28,812 bases of DNA, from contig CAJNOQ010001755.1 in assembly GCA_905250885.1 (NCBI GenBank), positions 1 through 28,812 of the forward strand, in the 5' to 3' direction. The translations under genes were made by a program, and so were the position numbers. Below are positions 1 through 11,000 of the stretch, piece after piece. Position 1 is the stretch's first letter. Each line of letters begins with the position of its first letter. Under the pieces are notes generated by a model, which saw nothing but the letters and a program-made list of their open reading frames with translations, made no database searches and was not told where the DNA came from. The stretch is from Didymodactylos carnosus. Lineage: Eukaryota; Rotifera; Eurotatoria; Philodinida; Philodinidae.

Positions 1-1016
1 GTGTTTTTATTAATTTTAAACCCTTCACGCCCCCCGCTACAATCCTGCATTATTAAGAAAGGCTTGGGTTATTTTTTGGAATTTCTGAAAAACTGGTTTT
101 CCAGAAGACTGGATCTTCGAAGAGCTATGGGCCAGTTCCATGCTCATATTCGGAATCAGCATGGTCGATAACCTATAACCCGCTAGATATCGATCAAAAT
201 GCTTTTAATCACCTCGAAAGGTTCTCTCGTCAGACATATAAATAAATACATTTTGCTCCTAATTTTTGACCCATCGATCCCTCGTTTTCCTCATTGTATA
301 GTTTCGTAAGCGAAAAGAAAATACGTATTAAATGCCTGTACGATTTGTATAAAAAGACCAATTATGAAGGGAAAGGATATAATCTGTTTACTTGATCGAT
401 CATGTTTAATAAAATTCATATATAGCCAATAATAAACATAAGCTATATAATGCAACGAATTTCTGTTGAGAAAAACAAAACAAAAAAGCTGTACATATAC
501 AAAAAAATTTTTTTACTTCGAGAACACAATAAGAAGATCAAACAAAAAAAAAATAGATATTTTTTTGCAAAACAGTAAACATCAATTTAAAAAAAACCAG
601 AAAAAAAAACAGAATAAAAACACAGCTAAAACATTTCTTTATTGTTTTCGCAACGAGACTAAACTAAGAAAAATAGAAAAAGAAAAAGAGAGATCGTTAT
701 CAATACGATCGTTCAAATCTCACTCCTTATCTTGAAAAAGTTGGTCTGGCATATCGGGAGAAAACAAATAATAAATAAAAAAACAAAACAAAAATAGGAA
801 AAAGAGAGATTCTGGTCCAACGAGATAGAGAGAGAGAGATAGAGAAGCAGAAATATGAACAACATGGAGATGTATATGCGTAATTATTTTTGTATTAAGA
901 ACCAAAATCTGACTGATCTTTATTTTTGATGAAAATTGAACACATACACATCATACATTTTTTGTTCCATGAACAATGGTGGGAGCTTTAAGAAAAATTG
1001 GATATGATTATATTAC
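1..1016. other. Intron 3' of the second SH3 exon; low-complexity A-rich DNA
   Basis: Begins at donor GTAATA (1016 on the minus strand) and runs off the window. Bases 440-900 are A-rich with AG and AAAAAC runs, including an AGAG tract near 826-843. Open frames there are low complexity. Bases 37-237 hold a separate coding remnant, listed on its own. No further Trio exon (Ig, FN3 or kinase) was recognised. Confidence 0.6.
37..237 (-). pseudogene. Small broken coding remnant, probably from a mobile element
   Basis: From ATG at 237 the frame reads MSDERTFRGD, then an in-frame TAA, then continues open for 55 codons: KHFDRYLAGYRLSTMLIPNM, SMELAHSSSKIQSSGKPVFQ and KFQKITQAFLNNAGL, ending in TAG at 39-37. 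The GC content and amino-acid balance are clearly different from the A-rich DNA around it. I do not recognise the family. A decayed transposon ORF is the most likely explanation. Alternatively, the AG just before CATTTTGAT could be an acceptor and this could be a real exon. Confidence 0.35.
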
Positions 1017-2034
1017 CTTTTGTCCATCAGCTGATGTCGAATTTGAAGAATTCGTATGGGGTTGTGGAGGTATAGTAGATTGATAAGGTATAACAGGATG
1101 AGAATGTTCTTGATAATGATGCGATCTGATGAATGTGTTTGACGGTGAGGTTAATGGTTGTGTCAAATTAATCGGTGATCTTAATCCAATAATATGGCCC
1201 GGTATCCATCCTTCAGCGGCTGGTGAACTCGTATTTTGTTCACGATGTACGAAATATCGATTATCTTGATTAGCAGCAACTATTTGTACATATTCACCTT
1301 TTTGAACGCATATTTCATCTTCTTTAATTGCATTATAATTAAATAAACATTTGGCTGTTTCAGGTAATACATGACTGCCATTATTTGTTTGAGGTTGACG
1401 ACGTTCAAAAGTATTATCAATTGTTTTTTTTAATGAACGATTATCATATGTTGAAGATGAAAGATAATCGTTTGATAATGATTGTTGTTGTTGTTGTTGA
1501 CTAGATAGTATATTATGATTATCATTTATTGATGGAGAATATGTGACAGCGGACGGTACAACGGGAATCAGTGAACTAGGTAAAGATGCGTTAGCAGTAA
1601 CTGAAGAAGAAATGCTAAGAGAATTAGACGATGTTGTTGTGACAATATTTAATGGTCGTGTAGATGATGTTCCCGATGTTGAAGTAGACGATGAACGTTG
1701 TAAAATTGTATCGAATAAATTAAATGACTTTCGTACTGGAGTTATATTAGAATCATTGGTATTTAACGACGATGTTTGAGGTAATTCTAGTGTATGAACT
1801 TTATTCGTATCTGAATGAGATAGTGTACGTGGATGATAATGAGAGTTTTTTGGTGATAAAGGTAATGGAGATAATGGTAGAATAACAGATGAATTATTAG
1901 TATTTCCCGTCGTTATTTCATTTGGTAATTTTCCTGTTCTATCGGACATTGATTTTTTGATTTGACCACGATTATTTGACGAAATAGATGTTGTTAATGT
2001 ATGAAATGGTGATGATAATAATGATGAATCTTGC
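1017..2034 (-). CDS. Trio: Large exon with Ser-rich linker and second SH3 domain
   Basis: Acceptor TATTTTATTTTAG precedes G, which needs two bases from an upstream exon. The frame then stays open for 339 codons to donor GTAATA at 1016. The N-terminal two thirds is Ser/Thr/Asn-rich with a short poly-Gln (near 1481-1499). At about 1182-1365 an SH3 domain reads AKCLFNYNAIKEDEICVQKG, then EYVQIVAANQDNRYFVHRE and SPAAEGWIPGHIIG. This closely follows the C-terminal SH3 of Trio/Kalirin (PAAEGWIPG). The last part is Pro/Ser/His-rich. The next exon lies beyond the window. Confidence 0.9.
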
Positions 2035-5000
2035 CTAAAATAAAATAAGATAGTTAATAAAATGTTATTTTAATAATAATTAAAAATAGGTTTAAACAGC
2101 ACAAAATGCAGCATATTTGCACACAAGCATTTGCATGAAACAAGGCCATGCCAGATTTTTTTACCAGATAATATTTCCTGTTTCTTAATGTTTTTTTTAA
2201 TATTGTTGACAAAATTTTTTAATTATTGAATAATAAAAATTTTTCTTTTTATGAATGAATATTCTGATGAAGTTTCAACAATATAGGAAAACTATATTTT
2301 TCAATTAAGCAATTTAACAACGGTTACAATATGCTTTAATCGATGTTACTAAACTCGATATTTTGATTTCTAATCAAAGACTGATAGTTATAATCAATCA
2401 CACACGCACACGAACACAAAGAAGAAAAAAATATTAAAGCACAATTAATGATTTATTTTTCTTCATGCACAGCGAGAAAGGAGAAAAATAGAAAGAAAGA
2501 GATTATGGAGGCCGCATTATGATTTAAGCAAAAATATAAGTTTGATGTTAATTAGATTGATAGTCTAAAGTAGTAGACCAAAAAAAACAAATGGGTTTTA
2601 AGTAAAATTTTTAAAATCTCATGAAGCATCAACCTTCGCAATATTGGCAATAAAGCGCATAGAAGACAAAACTACCATAATAATTATTTTTTTTCTCGAC
2701 TTTTCATCTATCATTATTTTCATCAGTATCGAACGAATCGACAGAATGATGTTTATTTGACGTGAACATTCGTCGTCTTAATGAACGGGTTGTACGTTGA
2801 AATGTATTTGAATGTTTTACTGTTGAAGAAAACATAGGAGTAGATTGTTGTGATACATATTCTTTATAATTATCGTCTGCTTTCTCCCATGTTAACAACC
2901 TTAAAATTGAGATAAATATTAATAAAAGTAAAGTATTTGTACTCAAATTTGAATAGGTACATGCATGGAAATAGAATTTAAAATAATAGTTAAAAAAAAT
3001 AAATAGAGTATTTTGTTTTGGACAGGACAGACAGACACATTGACAAACTTCTCGTATTAAATAGAGTATGAGAGTGCAAGTACATAAAGCGCACACACAC
3101 AAGTGTAATAAAAACTAAAAAAAAAAAAATAAACTAGGATAGAAATGAATTGATATAGTGCATTATCTTATAAAGATAAAGATTATGATAAGAAATTTTA
3201 GGATGATATATAGATGACAACAATCTAGAGGTTAATAGTAAATTAGCAGGATGGATAATAAAAAATAAAAAATAAGAAGCATTACAATAATAACGATTAC
3301 ATAAAATTAATAATAACTGGATATAATGTAAAGCTAATACATGAGTTTTTTTATCTTTAGCATCTTACCCAGATCGACATGTATCTCTAATCTCTCACTC
3401 TCATACTAATATAAAAGAACTACACACACGTGTGTATCTTTTTTTTGTGATGGCGATAATAGAAGAAAAAATGGAAAATGGATAGTTGTGAGTGCAATAA
3501 TTTTGTTTTATATAAATAATGATATAAATCGAATACATTCAGGGTAGTTGTATGTATATGTGTGTGTCTATGAATGTATGACTGTATGTATGTATGTATA
3601 TGTGTGAGCTTACTTTTTTGGACTGTAAGAAAACAAATTAAAAAAAAAAGAAAAATCGAATACTATTGTTAATATCATAAAATAAAAATGTTATTGCTAG
3701 TTTTTTTAAGCAAAAAATGAACCTACTCTTTTTTTAAAGCTTCTGTTGGATTTATTAAAGCTAAAAAATAAATAATAATATATATATATTTTGTTTTTCT
3801 ATATAAAATAAGACAATAGTCGTACCGGCTATAAGATCAATTTGTCGTTGTAATACTTTATGTAAATTAGTCACCCATGTTTCATATTGTTCTTCACTAT
3901 TACACTGACATAACACACGTCTTGTATGACCAGCATCAACTTCAACCAAAATAAATTGATAAGCATCTTTGATACGTTTAAAATCTTTATGTTGTAATTT
4001 ATTTATCTAAAAATATAAAAAATAAAAATAATTAAGTTACATAAATATGTATCATTGTCTATTTACCTTTAAATCATATTTATAGATATAATTTGGACTA
4101 GAATATTTATCTTTTGCCGGTATTTCTTCACAAAATACCATGGCTTGTTGAAATAAAAATACTCGTCGTTCTTTTAACTTTTTCTCAGCTTCTTTTGGAT
4201 CTTTTGTATCTTTGGTAACTGGTTCAGATACTAATAACATATCCTGTAATTTTAATTCACCTAATGCATGTACATTACATGGTAAATCTTTGACACGTCC
4301 AACATTCATCATATCATTTGCTTGTGTTGGAACTGTAATCATGACTTGTAAAGCACTACGAATAGCACGTGGTTCTTCATTCATACGTTCCGTTGATTTT
4401 AAAATTTCTTTTAATAATAATTGATAACGCATTATTCTCTGAACAGGTTTTATTAATAAATCACTAACAAGTAATTTTTGACCAAGTTTTTTACGTATTT
4501 CCTATTGAAAAAATAAAAAATGAAAAATATTTTATGTAAAGTTAAATATATAAAACTTACTTCAAAATAATCATGAAATTCCGATACAACATATTCTGAT
4601 CGTGGTTTATTTTCACAATATTTAACATACGGATGGAATCGATTTGTCTGAAGAAAAGAAGAAAAAGAAAAACATATGCTAAATTTATTTTTAACGATTT
4701 CAGAATACGAACCGTAAATAGCCTTCCTAATATATCTGGATTTTCAATACATTGTTCAAGTTGTGGTAAAAATGTACTGTATACAAAATAAGAAAATAGA
4801 TGCGTTAGTTTATATGTCAAATAAAATGTCTAAAACATACTCTCGATGGAATTCATAAATTTTTTGAACATTTCCGAATACATAGCGTTCAAGACCTTGA
4901 ACTCCAGTTGGCTTTTTAATGTCTTTATCACTTTCAACAGCATTCATATAACCCTTGAAAAGTTTATAAAAGAATTGTATAGAGAAAGAATTGTATTAAA

Positions 5001-8000
5001 ACATAAAATACTTACTTCTACAATAAGTGCCAAATCTTTGACATATTCTTTTTCTGTATCAATTAATTCGATAATGTTATGTCTTAAATATAAATGATTT
5101 TTGAATTTTTTTGTTTTGTTATTTATAGTAACAAAGAAAAAAATAAATAAAATTTTCTATACAAACCTTCGTTTTTCACCGTATTTTGTTTTATCATCAA
5201 CTGCTTCATCTAATATTGGATTTGAAGATGATTCATTTGGTGCATCAATATCGGGTAATGATGGATTGTCTGATGATAAATCAACGGTTGTTGATAGTGA
5301 AGAAGAAAAAGGTAGAGCTTGTGCTCCTGCACTTGCAGATGAAGGTGGTGTTCGCTCTTCATCATTAGAAATCACAGAGTTTGGAATTGCCGTATTTGAT
5401 GGTGATGAGGATAGTGAGGAAGATGAAGGTGTTGATGGAACATTGGTATTTGAAGCAGGAACAGTTGTTGTTATTGTTGCTGCTGTTGTTGTTGTTATAC
5501 TAACTGGATTTGTTATATTTAATGCTGCTGGAATTTGAAAATCATTTACTGGTAAACCAGCAACAATACTAATTGGAGCCTAAACAAAACAACAGAAGAT
5601 TAAGGCTAATTAAAAATAATAGTCTATTTTTTTCTCTCTAAAAGTATCCAAAAGTATATTTTTATTTCTGTTTTTATCTCACATTCTAATACTGTGATAT
5701 TTATTCATTGTCAAACGAGCACTTCTCAATGATAGAAAAAAGAAGTAAAACGATACTGTTTAGAAAGATTACAAATTTGTGTTTCATTCATTTACGTCGA
5801 TGATGACAGGTAGAAATGCTGACAGATATTGTATACAAGTATATATAGATATACAAAGAGAGGAGCAAAAAACTAGATGAATAAAGACAAAGAAGTCAAA
5901 TGAGAATAGATGACTGAATGATAATATTGATGTTGTTCATTATGAAAGTGTAAATGTTTGAATTTGCCATCAAAAACTTGTCAATTTTTGACATAGAAAT
6001 AATTTTGTCTTTAAAAGAAAAATACATATGACATCTTTTCTTTCAATATATAAAATATGTCTTTTTTTATTTCATGTTTTTATTAATCTAATCCACATTG
6101 TTTTTTTGTTAGATAAACTTATTTTATAATTTTTTTAATATTTTGACGTTAATAATTATTGCTACTGCTTTGTGTACGAATGAAAAGGACGTAAATCTCT
6201 AACATATGTTTGAAGAGTTGTTTCATCATCGACATCAAACATACTCGCATTGCTCTTCATCATTTATACATATTTTATACATTTTTGACATGTTCTTATT
6301 CTTAAACCTTTCCATTTTCTAACATCACTCGTATATTTTCTCGTATGATTTTCAAACTCAGGTTTTTCGCCAATATGTAAAAACGTTGACTCTTAAAATG
6401 AATTAACGTTTTCTTACTCTTAAGACAACGATTAACAAAAATTTATTTTATTTTAGTTTTCATTCAGTAAAAAATCAAACTGCATCTAATATTAGTACAC
6501 AAAAACCCTTTCAGTTTTATGTGAAGAGAAGAAGAAGCAAATATCAAATAATATTGTGTAAAATATACAATGACCAATAAGAAAATATTAAGATGTTTTA
6601 TCAAGTGAATCACTACTCTTAATAAATATTCTGTAATTGGATGACACATTCAAAATATTTCTGTAATTAAGCGAAGAGATATTTTATGTCTAGTTTACAA
6701 ACATAGTCTTTGGTCAAACATTTTTTTCAGTTAATATTCATATATATGTATATATATATGCATATAATCATAAACTTTCTTTGTTCAGCGATTGATTGTT
6801 AAAAATTTTGTAACTCACAAATCTGTCATATTCATTGAGATGAAAACGAATGTATATATATATATATTTTTGGGGGGAGGGGGAGAGGGTTATAAGTGGT
6901 TTTTCTATGATTTCCTTCTCTTTCTCGATCGAGAGAGAATAGCGATATTATATACTAAATGAATTCAAATACATCGAGAATGAACGAGCATTAGTAATGC
7001 TCTTCAGCTTTCTTTCTAAATTACAATTATTAGCACAGCAGTAATCAATTTTTACTGCGCATTTCAACAGAGAACATCAATCAACGCCAAAATAAACGTG
7101 TTAGTAACGTTAAAAAACTTGCATCTCTTAATAAACATAATAATCTACAAAAGAGTAATGTCAAGGACAACTAACTCTTAGCGTATTCTAACAATAAAAA
7201 CTGTGTCAATTTTAGCTACCATGAGCAGAATTGCTTCTAGAAATTGTAGTTGAAAAAGAACTCCGCCCACTTTCATCAGAATAAATCAAATGTGTTAACT
7301 AGAAATGACGATGTGTCAAATGAAATGTATTACTTTAAAATAATTGTAACAAATCTGATAAGATAAATGAAAATAATGCTTACTACATGTTGAACTAATC
7401 TTGCAATAACAGAATCGTCGTCAAATGGACTAGCTGTTGTTAATGGTGGTGCTCGTACTTTTTTGACTTTTGACGACAGATCGCTGCTGTTATCCAGTGC
7501 GAATGTACGATTAACAAATCTACGAACAATTTTAGTCTCCGTTTTGAATAGTTTATTTTAACTTTGTGCGTGTATTTGTAGATAGGGAATGTTTATTTTT
7601 TTTTTTCAAAAAAAAAAAATATTCTTCGACGGAAATACTTCTTCTTCTTCTTTTATTTTTTTTCTTGCTTCGACAAAACAGATGAGAAAATATAGTGTGT
7701 GCGTGTGTATGTATGTGTGTTAGGTAGTGATGGTAGTAGTAGTAATAGTAGTAGTAGATTATTGGAGCAACAACAATATATTACAGGCAAAGCAGCAGTT
7801 AAAAAAAATAAGTGTTTTCTCCTTTTTTTTTTTTATTCTTTCTTTTCTTGTGCTCAATAAAAAAATATGTATATAATATAGAACGTTTCCTTACTATTTT
7901 TCTTTTCTTTCTTGATTAAACGGACCAAAGTGCCACAGAAGAGATCGTGGGCATCGAAAAAAACTTTTTTTTCATCAAAGAAAAAAATATTTTCTTTCAC

Positions 8001-11000
8001 GCGTGCATGTTTCTCGTCTTAATGTTAGATTATGATTATTATTATGATTATTACTATGATTATTCTCGACAATGAAAAAAATGTTTTTCTACGCAATATA
8101 TATATATATATATATACATAGTTTTCTATTCTCATATATATATATATACAAGAAAAACGAGAAGTCTCCGAATTTATTGCTATTGCATTTACTCTGCTTG
8201 CATACTACTACTACTACTTGTTCTATGATGGATAGAGTATATATCTTTAAAAAGAGAAAACACATTCTTTCGTGCATGACTCTAAATAGAAGGACAATTA
8301 GACTAGTGATGAACCATTTTTCGTTCTTCTCTTTATATAAATTATTATTATCATATATAATGTATAAACGATGATTAAGGGTACCTCCCCTTTTTTCCAC
8401 CTGTTATTGAATTAAGATAAAAATTGAGATTGATATGAAATTTTGATCAGAAGTAGAATATTAGAAAAAACATAAATTAACGTAAATTTATGAAAAATGT
8501 CGATGAAATATTCTAGGAAATCCTGATTTCAAATTCTGACGACTATAATTTCTTGAAAAATTTAATTAAGTGAGATGGGAATTTAATTGAAGGTATTGTA
8601 CTAGTCATCTTTCTGAGGATGAAAAATTTCAGCATTTCACTAGATAGATTTTTGAAGCAATCATAAGGAAATTTATGCCTGATCAAAAGTGAGTGTCTTT
8701 CGTGGTATACTGTAAAAATGAGAGTTTCTGTCGAAATTTTCGTGTAATCGCGTAGAATTTTTGAGGAAAACATATGGTAGACCTCTTATTTTAAAGAAAA
8801 TCGTTTGTTTTACTGACGTATATTTTGAAGTATAGAAAAAAAGAAAAATTAAAAAAAGTGAAAAAAATCAAGATTTATAAAATTTTCATCTTTTTAACGA
8901 TAGATTATGAAATGCTAAAACTGATCTAATTTCGTAGATTTCTGTTATTTTATATTAGAACATGTCTAACATTATTTCAAAACATTCGATTGAAAATGAG
9001 AGTGGGAATGAGAGAGAATGTTGTTTACTCTTAATGAGTATTTTCTATTAAGATTTGAACATACTTTTTCTCATGATACTCATGTGCGTACTAAATGTAA
9101 ATATAGGTCTTTCTTTATCTAATCAATTTTGTTTGTTTTTTTGTTTTATTATGGTGAACTCAACAGAAATAGCTGTTTCTCATGTCATAGATGGCTTCTC
9201 TAATCATTAGATAGATGAAACAGATTGATAGAGGCGGGGAGACTATGACGTAAAAAAAAATCTCGTCCCGCCCACTTCTAGAGATACTTAGTCTGAATAT
9301 ATTTAGAAAGGTTCAAATACTCAATTTAAAAAAATATGAGAGAAACAAACACTTATTTTTAGTGATATCACATATTTCAACACATCAATCGATCTAAACA
9401 TAATGACTAGAAGGTTCTAGCATCACTATCTACTCTGACGCATATGTTTTATTCTATTGTGCATGTAGACAAGCTACATAAGTTTTGCATCCTAATAATA
9501 TTACTCTCAACTTATTTTTGCCAGTGGAATTGAATAGAAGTTGTTAATCAAACAGAACGGATTGGTTTTCAGATAACATATGTTCAGAGCTATATAGTCC
9601 ATCACTATCTTTTTTATTGTCAGATGTTTTATAAAATGAGAGAAATGCCTCATCTAGCAAACTACAAAAAAAGAATATTCTAGAATTATTTATTTCTTTG
9701 TTTTTGAAAAATACATCACAACTCTCTTTCTCTCTCTATCTTATTTTTAGAATCAGTACACTTTTTTTAGTTTTTATTCTTTTTATAGTATTATTAAAAC
9801 AATGGAGCCAATTTTACAAGCTGATTCAAGTCAAAGAAGAGCACATAGTAATAGTTACAGTAGTCAAGTATTATACGAAGGAAATGTAGCAGTAAATATT
9901 ATTAAGAGTAAAAAAAAAAGAGGAGAGGATTGTCAGCGCATATTTTTACATAAAAAAAAAAAGAGAAAAAGCCCGAAAGGTCATGTATGGAATGATGAAA
10001 AAAAAACAGAAAATATGTTTTCTGATGATTATAGATAAATGCTGATGATGCGCTACAAGACTATAGGAAAGAAAAACAATTATCAATGTGAAACAACAAC
10101 AAGAACAAGAACAAGAAACGTAACAATAAGCAAATGTGTAGGAATTAGACAAAAAGAAAAAAAACACTAGTCATCGTTTGAGAATTGGTAGGATAATAAT
10201 CAAGATAAGAACAGAGAGCTTAAATAAAATCAACGACATCTGCTTGATCTGATCAAAAGCAGACACGAAATGATTTCGACACTATATTGTTTAGGCATGA
10301 TTCAGCATCCGCTATCTATCATATAAGCCTTTTTCATTTAATAACAGGCTTTGCTTTGACATAGTTATTGTATACAGGTATTTAGAGATATGTAAAATTA
10401 TGTACACTGTAGATAAAAAGTTTTCTGACTATAAAAACGTTCAATGACATATTTGTCATAGATGTAATATTTCTATTGACAAACTCATTGAAAAAGTAGT
10501 TTGAAATTTTCACTACTTGACTACTTCAGAGAACAGAAGACATGTTCACTTTTTCATGATACAGTAATGGAGTCAATAGATAAAATAATGGTAACAAAAA
10601 AGAAAATATATCTATCACTTACCCCCAGTCCCGTATTGACTTCATTATCCACAAATTTTATCGGTTGTTGTTGTATTTCCATTGGAGGTGGGACTTCAAC
10701 TTCTGGTAGTACATCATCATCATCTTGCGTAATATCTGATATTTTATAACTACCATTCATGCCGTTAAGCGTTTTCTCCGTTGAATTCTAAAATAAAAAA
10801 CAAAAATTATTTATCCTTAGTACATTTTATGATTTCACCATCGAAAGATGTCGACAGATATTCATGTGGTATGTCAAAAGATGGTGTTAGTTATCGTAGT
10901 ACTCATTTATAACAGAACGTTTTTTCTTTTCCAATATTTATCAAATTAATCAATGATACAGTATTTTTACTATAGGAGAATGAGTCATATAGTCCAAAAT

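Larger units (their letters stand above)
7537..10622 (-). other. Intron of 3086 nt with microsatellites
   Basis: Bounded by consensus donor GTAAGT at 10622 and a weaker acceptor at 7538-7537. Contains GTA-type triplet repeats (7726-7757), two TA tracts (8096-8115 and 8133-8149) and an imperfect GC-rich hairpin at 9231-9275. A plus-strand 78-codon frame at 9802-10038 starts with plausible sequence but degrades into poly-Lys; it is not accepted as a gene. Confidence 0.6.

Noticed and set aside
1543..1779. Plus-strand 78-codon frame
   Set aside because: Antisense shadow of the Ser-rich part of exon 1017-2034.
5101..5538. Plus-strand frame rich in Val, Asp and Gly
   Set aside because: Antisense shadow of the Ser/Thr/Pro-rich linker exon 5167-5579.
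6988..7004. 17-nt palindrome GAGCATTAGTAATGCTC
   Set aside because: Short palindromes of this size occur by chance in a sequence of this length, and no repeat copies were seen.
8072..8400. Opposed frames of about 100 codons on both strands
   Set aside because: Generated by TA and CTA microsatellites.
9802..10038. Plus-strand 78-codon frame starting MEPILQADSSQRRAHS
   Set aside because: The first 35 residues look plausible, but the rest is poly-Lys from A-runs, there is no clear gene context, and no family is recognised.
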